DNA of 64,000 bases from contig MHAR01000033.1 of assembly GCA_001803045.1 (NCBI GenBank), positions 1-64,000 on the forward strand, in the 5' to 3' direction. This document shows positions 8,675 to 15,527 of the stretch, one piece after another; positions within the stretch are counted from its first letter, which is position 1; every line of letters begins with the position of its first letter. The notes under the pieces are model-generated. The model had not been told where the DNA came from. It saw only the letters and a list, made by a program, of their open reading frames with translations, and did not search any database. The position numbers and the translations under genes are program-made. This stretch comes from Ignavibacteria bacterium RIFOXYB12_FULL_35_14 (GTDB taxonomy: Bacteria > Bacteroidota > Ignavibacteria > Ignavibacteriales > Ignavibacteriaceae).

Positions 8675-9867
8675 ATGCGAATTGCAATTTTAACCTATCT
8701 ATACAATGAAATGATCAGTTATGTTTATGAATTGTTTCCAAATCTTAACAAATTAAATTATCTAGATCAAAAAAAATCATTGATAATAATATCTGAATTT
8801 GGGCTTCGGGTTGGGAAAGTGCTTTGGAAGAGCAAAAAATTTCAGTGATGACGATTCCTACTAATATGCCATATTTCTTAAGAAAGTGGGCCGAGGAAAA
8901 CGGTTCAAAACATACAGAGAAAAATCAAATCATTGTAGAAATGTTAAAAAAGTTTTTGCCTGATATTTTTTTATATGATCTTCATTATGACGATTTGTTT
9001 GACCAGATAAAAGCCAACCTCAACACAATAAAGATGGTCGTACTGTGGAAGGGAAGTCCGCCTGTTAATATGGAGATATTTAAAAAAGTTGATCTAACTA
9101 TTTCTTGTGCACCGGAGGAAGTTAAAAGTCTTCGAGGAATGGGTTTCAAAATCGAACATCTCCATCATGCTTTTAATAAGAATATTTTAAACGGGCAGTT
9201 ACAAGCAAATAAAGAATTCGAATTAATATTTATTGGGCAGATTTATCGTGCAATCGGTTTTCATACGGATCGCGACAGGATGCTTAAACAAATTGTTAAA
9301 GAAATGGAAATAAATGTTTTTTCCCCCTCCTATGAATTAGGGTTTTCTGATTTTCTTTATCATTTAGTTAAAAAATCGGCTCTGACTTTACCACTACCAT
9401 TTTATTTTATATCGGATAAATTTTCAAATAAATATTCGATAAAGTTAGAAAAGGCAAGGGAATACCCATTTTTTCCATATTCATTGAAATTTAAAAAGTC
9501 TTTGCATCCAGCGGGGTATGAAAAAAAAATGTACGATGTTATCAGGAGTTCCAAAGATGTTTTGAATATCCATGCAGATTCATCTCCACAATTCGCCTTT
9601 AACATGAAATTATTTGAAACAACAGGAGTTGGCAGTTGCCTTCTGACTGATTGGAAAGAAAATATTAATCAGCTATTTGAAGAAGATGAAGAGATTGTTA
9701 CTTACCGAAGTCCAGAAGAATGTGTGCAGAAAGCCAAATGGCTTTTAGCAAATAGTAAAGAGCGGGGAATTATTGCTAAGAAAGGACAGCAAAGAACTTT
9801 TGCCTCTCATTTATATGAACATCGTGTCCCGGAATTTCTATCTATAATTAAGAAACATTTGGAGTGA
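8675..9867 (+). pseudogene. CgeB-like glycosyltransferase (Glyco_trans_1_2 type), frameshifted near its 5' end
   Basis: An ATG at 8675, preceded by a purine-rich TAAGGAAAAAT, opens a frame beginning MRIAILTYLYNEMISYVYEL that stops at 8847. The rest of the protein continues in another frame from about 8800 to 9867 (GWESALEEQKISVMTIPTN onwards). Joined, the two parts give the usual opening of this family, where a short N-terminal strand is followed by a long linker and a 'G...L...G' segment. The C-terminal part (FETTGVGSCLLTDW, YRSPEECVQKAKWLL) is the family-1-like glycosyltransferase tail. The shift must lie between 8797 and 8846, because the target frame has a stop at 8794-8796. A one-base deletion in the G/T-rich stretch 8798-8816 explains it, either as a real mutation or an assembly error. 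Confidence 0.75.
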
Positions 9868-9882
9868 CTCTAAAATTATTTT

Positions 9883-10872
9883 ATGTACAACTTCTGCACG
9901 CTGTTTAACACCAAATATTTGTCGCGAGGTTTAGCTTTATATCATTCGCTGAAAAACGTATGTAATGATTTTCATCTTTACATTTTTGCTTTTGATGATC
10001 AAACTTATGCTATACTCAATAAATTACAATTACCTGATACTACTATAATTTCTCTCAGTCAGTTTGAAGATAAAGATCTTCTCAGTGTTAAATCTGGTAG
10101 AACTATTACTGAGTACTGCTGGACTGCCACACCTGCTACAATTTATTATGTGATTAAGAATTTTGATGTGGAAAGTTGTACTTACATTGATGCCGATATT
10201 TACTTTTATTTATCTCCTAAGATTATTTTTGATGAACTAGGAGATAATTCAATCTTGATAACAGAGCATCGATTCTCACGTGAATACAGAAAAGAAGAAA
10301 AACTTAACGGCAGGTACTGCGTTCAGTTCATAACTTTTAAGAATGATGAATATGGTTTGGGAGCATTAATTTGGTGGAAGAATCAATGTATTAATTGGTG
10401 CTATAACAGAATTGAGAACGGAAAGTTTGGAGATCAGAAGTATTTAGATGATTGGACAACGCGATTTAAAAAAGTTCACGTACTTCAGCATCTTGGCTGT
10501 GGATTAGCAGGATGGAATATTTCTCAATACAAATTTTACAAAGTGAATGACGATTTCTATGGACTAGAAAAAAAATCTGGATTACGATTTGATGTTGTAT
10601 TCTACCACTTTCATTATATAAGATACTACACAAACGGAAAATTGCAATTAGGTGCAAGAATTATTTCGGAAAGTGCCAAGGAATATTTCTACAGGCCATA
10701 CCTTAAAGAACTCGATGAAATTAAACAGAAAATCGTTAAGATAAATCCACAGATCGATCCGCACGGAACTGAGGAGCAGGTTTACAATTGGAAAACTCCT
10801 TTGTCTTATCTTAAAAGAAAGATCATAGGGACACACAATGTTTACAAGTTAGAGGATTTTTCAAAACAATGA
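9883..10872 (+). CDS. GT-A glycosyltransferase (nucleotide-diphospho-sugar transferase fold)
   Basis: 329 residues. The opening MYNFCTLFNTKYLSRGLALYH and the metal-binding triad D103-A-D105 in YIDADIYFY are typical of GT8-related nucleotide-sugar transferases. FGDQKYLDDW and HLGCGLAGWN are the second conserved blocks. It probably adds one sugar to the surface glycan. It lies 15 bp after the CgeB-like gene and overlaps the next gene by an ATGA, so it is co-translated with the GT2 downstream. Its sequence family is common in exopolysaccharide loci but poorly characterised; donor and linkage are unknown. Confidence 0.8.
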   Translation: MYNFCTLFNTKYLSRGLALYHSLKNVCNDFHLYIFAFDDQTYAILNKLQLPDTTIISLSQFEDKDLLSVKSGRTITEYCWTATPATIYYVIKNFDVESCTYIDADIYFYLSPKIIFDELGDNSILITEHRFSREYRKEEKLNGRYCVQFITFKNDEYGLGALIWWKNQCINWCYNRIENGKFGDQKYLDDWTTRFKKVHVLQHLGCGLAGWNISQYKFYKVNDDFYGLEKKSGLRFDVVFYHFHYIRYYTNGKLQLGARIISESAKEYFYRPYLKELDEIKQKIVKINPQIDPHGTEEQVYNWKTPLSYLKRKIIGTHNVYKLEDFSKQ

Positions 10873-11621
10873 AAATCTCCTCCATCACCATAGCCAAAAA
10901 CGAAGAAACCAACATTGAAAAATGTATTGAAAGCTTACACGAATGTGTCGATGAAATAATTGTACTTGTTGACGAGGAATCACAGGATAAAACTTTAGAC
11001 GCTGTGAAATCGTATCCAAATGTGAAATGTGAAGTGCTTAAATGGATGGGTTATGCTAAGACAAAGCAATATGGAGTTTCACTTTGTTCAAACGACTGGA
11101 TTTTTTGGATTGATGCGGATGAAGTTGTTACGAATGGATTATCAAAAGAACTAATTGGATTTAAAACAACATCGCCAAGGTTTTCCGCGTATTCAATTCC
11201 ACGCAAAGCGTTTTTTCTTGGAAGATGGATAAAGCACAGCGGCTGGTATCCAGGTAGAGTTACACGCCTTTTTAATAGACATAGAGTTAGATTCAGTGAA
11301 AATGATGTTCATGAACATCTTGTTGTTGAAGGTGAAATCGGAAAACTAAATTCTGATCTTGAGCACTTCACAGATCCAAACATTTACCACTATTTCCAAA
11401 AGTTTAATCGCTATACAACGTTAGCGGCGGAAGAAATGGTTAAAAAAGGAAGGTCATTTTCTATAATCGATCTTCTTCGCCCAGTTGGAATTTTTATAAA
11501 AATGTATTTTCTAAAACTAGGGTTCCTGGATGGTATTCAAGGATTTATACTTGCGGTATTTTCATCGGCATATGTTTTTACAAAATATTGTAAATTTTGG
11601 GAGCTAAAAAATAAGGATTGA
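10869..11621 (+). CDS. Glycosyltransferase family 2, WaaE/KdtX-like
   Basis: 250 residues. ISSITIAKNEETNIEKCIESL, then EIIVLVDEESQDKTLDAV and WIFWIDADEVVT give the GT2 nucleotide-binding and DXD motifs. FLGRWIKHSGWYPGRVTRLF and VHEHLVVEGEIGKL are the blocks characteristic of the WaaE/KdtX (LPS core beta-1,4-glucosyltransferase-like) branch. A C-terminal hydrophobic helix (FLDGIQGFILAVFSSAYVFTK) suggests membrane association. The ATG overlaps the stop of the preceding gene. The role is addition of a hexose to LPS core or a related glycan, by family analogy. Confidence 0.88.
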   Translation: MKISSITIAKNEETNIEKCIESLHECVDEIIVLVDEESQDKTLDAVKSYPNVKCEVLKWMGYAKTKQYGVSLCSNDWIFWIDADEVVTNGLSKELIGFKTTSPRFSAYSIPRKAFFLGRWIKHSGWYPGRVTRLFNRHRVRFSENDVHEHLVVEGEIGKLNSDLEHFTDPNIYHYFQKFNRYTTLAAEEMVKKGRSFSIIDLLRPVGIFIKMYFLKLGFLDGIQGFILAVFSSAYVFTKYCKFWELKNKD

Positions 11622-11627
11622 TTAAAA

Positions 11628-11936
11628 ATGGATAAAAATAATTCCAACGAACTTTTATTTATGCAATTAGTTTTACAAAACCAGCAATTAGCAATGATGT
11701 CGATGGGAAAGCTCAAAAATCCCGTGAGTGATAAGATTGATCGCAATCTCGAATTTGCTAAAATGTCTATTGATACACTCGATATGATTGCAGTTAAAAC
11801 AAAAGGCAATCTATCGGAGTATGAAGAGAAATTTTTAACCGAAGTAATTAAAGATTTAAAGCTTAACTATGTTGATGAAGTTAGTAAAGATCAGAAAACT
11901 GGAAAAAGTAAAGCTGAGGAAACTTCAAATAAGTAA
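11628..11936 (+). CDS. DUF1844 family protein
   Basis: 102 residues. The central segment LFMQLVLQNQQLAMMSMGKL, then IDRNLEFAKMSIDTLDMIAVKTKGNLSEYEEKFL, is the conserved core of DUF1844, a small helical family found widely in deltaproteobacteria and Bacteroidota-related phyla. Function is not known. It begins 6 bp after the GT2 gene and is therefore probably the last gene of the rightward polysaccharide transcript, although DUF1844 genes also occur in other contexts. The lysine-rich tail (about 88-102) is likely disordered. Confidence 0.85.
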   Translation: MDKNNSNELLFMQLVLQNQQLAMMSMGKLKNPVSDKIDRNLEFAKMSIDTLDMIAVKTKGNLSEYEEKFLTEVIKDLKLNYVDEVSKDQKTGKSKAEETSNK

Positions 11937-12053
11937 AAGCGTTTCTTATACTGTCATGAAGTCATTCATAATCAAACAAAAATAGCATTGGAATGAGATG
12001 GTATATAGAAATTGGAAAGTTCTAATCTTAGAACAGATAATCTTGCTGAAACA

Positions 12054-12478
12054 TTACCGGTGGTAATAGTCTGCACGGCTTACTTCTAATAGCTTACTCA
12101 TCAGCCACATCGGATATTGCTTCCTGTGCTCTTTCATAAACCTATATTTTACTACTTTTCCTTTGCGAAGAATGCTATGGCTTTTTTCCCCATAGGGGTG
12201 ACTGTGTCATAAAATGGCTCTCTCCATTTTTACTATCGTCAATTCTTTTTTCAGATGCATTAACTCTTCCTCTTCAGGCTTCATTTTCCTTTTCCCGGAA
12301 ATGCATTCTGCTGATCTTCAAGATAAGCTCTCTTCCAATTATAAAGTGAGTTCTCATTTACCCCATGGTCTTTCGAGATACGATTTATACTTATTCCTAC
12401 CTCAACTATCATTTTTACTGCTGATAGCTTGAATTCTTTATCCCATGTTTTTCTTTTTTCTAGCATGTTAGCTCCCAT
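12054..12478 (-). mobile_element. Decayed IS3-family insertion sequence (orfA broken, orfB truncated)
   Basis: On the minus strand the orfA start lies at 12478 or, more likely, at the second ATG (MLEKRKTWDKEFKL), preceded by GGGAGC. TWDKEFKLSAVKMIVEVG and RISKDHGVNENSLYNWKRAY form the IS3 OrfA helix-turn-helix. A one-base loss at about 12281 ends this frame. The leucine-zipper segment MKPEEEELMHLKKELTIVKM continues in the -1 frame to a stop at 12208. A 22-bp insertion (12188-12209) then separates it from KKAIAFFAKEK, the normal orfA end, which contains the AAAAAAG slippery motif of the family. Only about 30 residues of OrfB remain (KYRFMKEHRKQYPMWLMSKL, ending at 12054). The element is inactive. 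Confidence 0.85.
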
Positions 12479-12533
12479 AATTTTTATAAATATTGTTGCT
12501 TTTCCTTTTGTCTACGAAACGGAGGTAGGAGCA

Positions 12534-12719
12534 AATATGCTGCTCAGTCATAGCACAGGTATATTCAATTGGTACAAATATCGTATAATTCCCAGACCAT
12601 TGGAGGGTTTTAATAACAAATTTAAAGTGCTAAGAAGAAAAGCATACGGCTACAGGGATAACTATTTCTTTAAGCTGAAAATTAATACCTTAGACGAAAC
12701 CAGGCATGCATTATTGTGA
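12534..12719 (+). mobile_element. C-terminal relic of an ISL3-family transposase
   Basis: The frame ending at 12719 encodes about 60 residues with GIFNWYKYRI, PLEGFNNKFKVLRRKAYGYRD and FFKLKINTLDETRHALL. This is the conserved end of ISL3-type DDE transposases (canonical pattern GPLEG.NNKIK..KRQAYGFRD..FFKL). Nothing of the N-terminal or central catalytic part is present upstream, where the opposite strand carries the IS3 relic. Its real 5' boundary is therefore unclear. It is a fragment, not a functional gene. Confidence 0.8.
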
Positions 12720-12735
12720 TGAACCAAATAAAGAA

Positions 12736-12757
12736 ATGGCGACCAAATGATCGCCAT
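12736..12757. terminator. Hairpin after the ISL3 relic
   Basis: Perfect 7-bp stem ATGGCGA / TCGCCAT (12736-12742, 12751-12757) with an 8-nt loop, followed by ATTTGTAATT on the plus strand. It could be the old terminator of the transposase gene. Confidence 0.4.
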
Positions 12758-12819
12758 ATTTGTAATTATCAAACTATGAATTGAAAGTTATCTAGTCACC
12801 TTACGCAAGAGTGAAGAAT

Positions 12820-12871
12820 ACAAACCCAGTTCCTAACGCATATTCCTAAAAATCAAAAGAACTGGGTTTGT
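12820..12871. repeat. 52-bp hairpin repeat, copy 1 (ACAAACCCA family)
   Basis: Perfect 13-bp inverted repeat ACAAACCCAGTTC / GAACTGGGTTTGT (12820-12832 and 12859-12871) enclosing 26 nt. A second element of nearly the same length and outer sequence lies at 47582-47634. On the minus strand this copy lies beyond the group II intron, 3' of the T9SS-protein gene at 13368-14234, so it may have been that gene's transcript end before the intron arrived. Confidence 0.7.
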
Positions 12872-12908
12872 CTGCGAATTTTCATCATTGCCTAGCATAA
12901 CGTGAGTT

Positions 12909-13336
12909 GTAGAGTAGGACAAGGGCGCAGTTCCCTCTTGCGGGACTGTTTCCCTTGCCCCCTCATCAAACCGTACGTGAGGTTTTCCCTCATACGGCTT
13001 TCCTGAATACTTATCCCGTCTTGCGAGATTGCTTACTCCAAGATTTCTGAGCTTATATGTTTGGTAGCTTTCGCAATACATACTCCATCATCTCTTCATA
13101 CACTATTATTCAGTCGAGACCCTTCCCTAATGTAATGTTTTGCTGCATTACCATTCTATCCCAACTTCTATTTGTCGGGACTTCAGTACTACGATCTCAT
13201 CCGCCACCTTTACTGCTCACTCTCACTTCGTTGCCTTATAGAGAGTGTCTTCTTGTCAGTCGAAGACTTCCCAAGTTCCTGAACTTTCTTTCTGACCGTG
13301 TCATCACTAACACCCCGGAGATGTTGTATGTCGCAC
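12909..13336 (-). mobile_element. Group II intron without reverse-transcriptase ORF
   Basis: The minus strand begins at 13336 with GTGCGAC, matching the GUGYG 5' consensus of group II introns. About 335 nt later comes a clear domain V (12968-13001), followed by a GC-rich hairpin (CAAGGG...CCCTTG) that fits domain VI. The sequence then runs TCCTACTCTAC, suggesting a 3' end near 12909. Total length is about 430 nt, close to the ribozyme part alone of compact (IIC-like) introns. No reverse transcriptase/maturase is present and all reading frames here are short or lack any protein motif. The intron sits 31 nt after the stop of the T9SS-protein gene on the same strand. Ends are approximate. Confidence 0.75.
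12968..13001 (-). ncRNA. Group II intron domain V
   Basis: Read on the minus strand, a 34-nt hairpin has a lower stem AAAGCCGTA / TACGGTTT, the catalytic AGC triad, a bulge and an upper stem GAGG / CCTC capped by GAAA. This is the most conserved part of group II introns and anchors the identification. Confidence 0.8.
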
Positions 13337-13367
13337 TCTATTTTCACCCATACAATACTGACTTCGC

Positions 13368-14234
13368 TCATTTCAGTAACGTCATCTTCACGCTTTGCGT
13401 ATGGCCATTTGCATTCAGCTTCGCTATGTAAATTCCACTTTGCATACCCTCTGCGTTAAAATCAGCATTATACGTTCCAGCTTTTTGATGTTTATTCACC
13501 AATGTTGCTATTTCCTGTCCAATCAAGTTATAAACTTTCAATTCAACAAAAGATTCTTCGGGAATAGAGTACTCGATTTTTGTTGATGGATTGAAAGGAT
13601 TGGGATAGTTCTGCAATAGCTCATACGAGGTTGGTGTTTGGCTGTTCGCAATTTCTTTTACATCAACAAAGCCTCCAAAACTGAGGTCATCGACGTACGC
13701 GCCGCCCCCAGCTGTCCAGTTTTCAGAAGTATCGATATACGAAATATATATTGTTGCCGTATCCGGGATTTCATCTGTACCGTAACTAATGGGTAGGACA
13801 AATTCATTATAATTAGGAGCATCGCCACTTAAAACTTCAAATCCACTTCCAATTGCGTTTTCCCCCTTAGTAAGAAATACAATTATTTCTAATATTTTAT
13901 TTGGTGAAGGGACAAGCTTGTAGTAACCCCTTAAACTTCCATAGCGCTGAGAAACTGGAAATCCAGCCCAATTGTTTTGTACATCGCCGCTTGTAGCATA
14001 AGCAAAAAAAGGGAATCCTAAATAGCTTTCAATGGAGAGCTTAATTGCTGATGAACCAGAATAACTTTCTGGTGATTGCGTTACATTAGTCATAAATGGT
14101 GGAAAATTACCGGTAATCCAGCCATCAGGTTCGCCGCCTGTCCAATTTTCAAATCCGGCATTTGGAATTTGAGAAAACAAAACACAAGAGAATAGAAAAA
14201 ATAAAGCGAACATTTGTAGAAAGGCTTTCGGCAT
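13368..14234 (-). CDS. T9SS-exported protein with beta-sandwich domain (PCMD/carbohydrate-binding-like)
   Basis: 288 residues. An N-terminal signal peptide (MPKAFLQMFALFFLFSCVLFS) is followed by IPNAGFENWTGGEPDGW. That motif opens many secreted Bacteroidota beta-sandwich (PCMD- or CBM-like) domains, here about residues 22-190. The C-terminus (about 205-288) is a complete type A T9SS sorting domain: NYPNPFNPSTKIEYSIPE, LKVYNLIGQEIATLVN, GTYNADFNAEGMQSGIYIAKL and a final SVKMTLLK. It is expected on the cell surface or in the medium. No catalytic motif is visible. A group II intron follows 31 nt after its stop codon. Confidence 0.88.
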   Translation of the reverse strand: MPKAFLQMFALFFLFSCVLFSQIPNAGFENWTGGEPDGWITGNFPPFMTNVTQSPESYSGSSAIKLSIESYLGFPFFAYATSGDVQNNWAGFPVSQRYGSLRGYYKLVPSPNKILEIIVFLTKGENAIGSGFEVLSGDAPNYNEFVLPISYGTDEIPDTATIYISYIDTSENWTAGGGAYVDDLSFGGFVDVKEIANSQTPTSYELLQNYPNPFNPSTKIEYSIPEESFVELKVYNLIGQEIATLVNKHQKAGTYNADFNAEGMQSGIYIAKLNANGHTQSVKMTLLK

Positions 14235-14327
14235 GTTGTAACTCCTTTTTATTTTAAGTTGCTAAAGTATAAATATTTAAGTAATCTTATCCAAACATTA
14301 TGGATATAATTATTTAAATCAAACTGC

Positions 14328-14870
14328 ATGAATAAGATTTTCTTGTTTTCTGTCTTGATCTGCAGTCAATTACAATCATTACAAAATAAACCATTAGACA
14401 AAGTGGAAATAAAAATTACAAGCAATGCATTCAAAGACGGTGAACTAATTCCCTCAAAGTACACCTGCGATGGCATAAATGTTTCCCCTGATCTAAAATG
14501 GAACAAGCCCAATGATAAAATTAAATCATTTGCCTTAATTGTTGATGACCCGGATGCTCCAAGCGGTGATTTTGTTCATTGGATTGTTTATAATATCCCA
14601 GACAGCATTATTGAATTTCCAGAAAATGTTACTTCTTCCAAAAACATTCCCGAAATGTTTACGATAGGAAAGAATGATTTTGGGAAAATAGGTTACGGCG
14701 GACCGTGTCCTCCTTCAGGAACTCATCGATACTATTTTAAGATTTACGGATTGGATACTGTTCTTCATAATGCCGAAGCGGGATTAAGCAAATACAAGCT
14801 GCTAAAGGTTATGGAAGGACATGTTGTTGCAAGCGGTCAATTGATGGGTAAGTATAGCAGAAAAAGATAA
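14328..14870 (+). CDS. YbhB/YbcL family PEBP-like protein
   Basis: 180 residues. After a hydrophobic N-terminus (probably a signal peptide, residues 1-18) comes the phosphatidylethanolamine-binding-protein fold: ITSNAFKDGELIPSKYTCDG, SPDLKWNKP, FALIVDDPDAPSGDFVHWIVYN (the DPDAP and HW motifs lining the ligand site) and GYGGPCPPSGTHRYYFKIYGL. Length matches bacterial YbhB/YbcL proteins. The biological ligand is not known for most bacterial members. It is monocistronic, divergent from the T9SS-protein gene at 14234 and convergent with the CBS-domain gene. Confidence 0.93.
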   Translation: MNKIFLFSVLICSQLQSLQNKPLDKVEIKITSNAFKDGELIPSKYTCDGINVSPDLKWNKPNDKIKSFALIVDDPDAPSGDFVHWIVYNIPDSIIEFPENVTSSKNIPEMFTIGKNDFGKIGYGGPCPPSGTHRYYFKIYGLDTVLHNAEAGLSKYKLLKVMEGHVVASGQLMGKYSRKR

Positions 14871-14916
14871 GTCTTCAGATCCATTTTTTTTCTTTATCTT
14901 AATCTTAATTTTGCGT

Positions 14917-15354
14917 TTATCTCCTGCTGTCAGTAATATATCTCACCAATTGATCAATCTCGAACTCCTTCTCATCAATAATAGCATTTACAACATCGCC
15001 GATTGAGATTACACCGGCTAATTTTCCTTGATCATACACAGGCAAATGCCTTACTTTTTTATTTATCATCAATGCCATGCACTCATCCGTTGAAGTATCA
15101 AGCTCTACATAAATTACGTTTGGCGACATAATTTCACTTACAAGACTTTCTTTAGAGGATTTACCTTCAAGTGCAACTTTACGAGCATAATCTCTCTCCG
15201 AAATTATACCGATCAGGCTTCCACTATCCAAAACTAAAAGGGCGCCCACTTCTTTTTCTGCCATTAGCTGAAGGGCTTCAAATATTTTTTGATCGGGAGA
15301 GATTGAATAAATTGTATTTCCTTTTTTGAGAAGCATTTCACGGGCTGTTTTCAT
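14917..15354 (-). CDS. CBS-domain pair protein
   Basis: 145 residues consisting of two CBS motifs. Residues about 8-65 read GNTIYSISPDQKIFEALQLM, then GALLVLDSGSLIGIISERDYARKV. Residues about 75-140 carry MSPNVIYVELDTSTDECMALM, then HLPVYDQGKLAGVISIGDVVNAII. Such stand-alone pairs bind adenine nucleotides (AMP/ATP or similar) and act as energy sensors or as partners of other proteins. The GIISERDYARKV...ISIGDVVNA pattern is typical of small cytosolic CBS proteins in many phyla. A partner is not evident from the neighbourhood. Confidence 0.92.
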   Translation of the reverse strand: MKTAREMLLKKGNTIYSISPDQKIFEALQLMAEKEVGALLVLDSGSLIGIISERDYARKVALEGKSSKESLVSEIMSPNVIYVELDTSTDECMALMINKKVRHLPVYDQGKLAGVISIGDVVNAIIDEKEFEIDQLVRYITDSRR

Positions 15355-15527
15355 GCTTTATCCTTTCAGAAACATTTATGAAACTATAATTCAAATTTTG
15401 TGTTGAATATAAACTCTAAATTGCTTGCAGTCAAATAAAAAGTTATACTGATTTTAAGAAATATTTCCGGCGCCTGACCCGCTCGAACTGTATTCCGAAG
15501 CAAAAGACAATTAAAATCTAGAGCTTA

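Noticed and set aside
8769-8776. Run of eight A residues as a programmed -1 frameshift site for the CgeB-like gene
   Set aside because: The -1 frame meets a stop at 8794-8796 before the downstream open region, so a slip here could not produce the joined protein.
12833-13081. Open frame of 82 codons (minus strand) over the group II intron domain V
   Set aside because: It contains no protein-family motif; it runs through domain V and VI, whose base pairing explains the sequence. It is a well-known type of spurious translation over group II intron RNA.
13057-13431. Open frame of 124 codons on the plus strand, opposite the intron and the T9SS tail
   Set aside because: Opposite-strand reading of the intron; composition is not that of a protein and it overlaps the end of a convincing T9SS gene.
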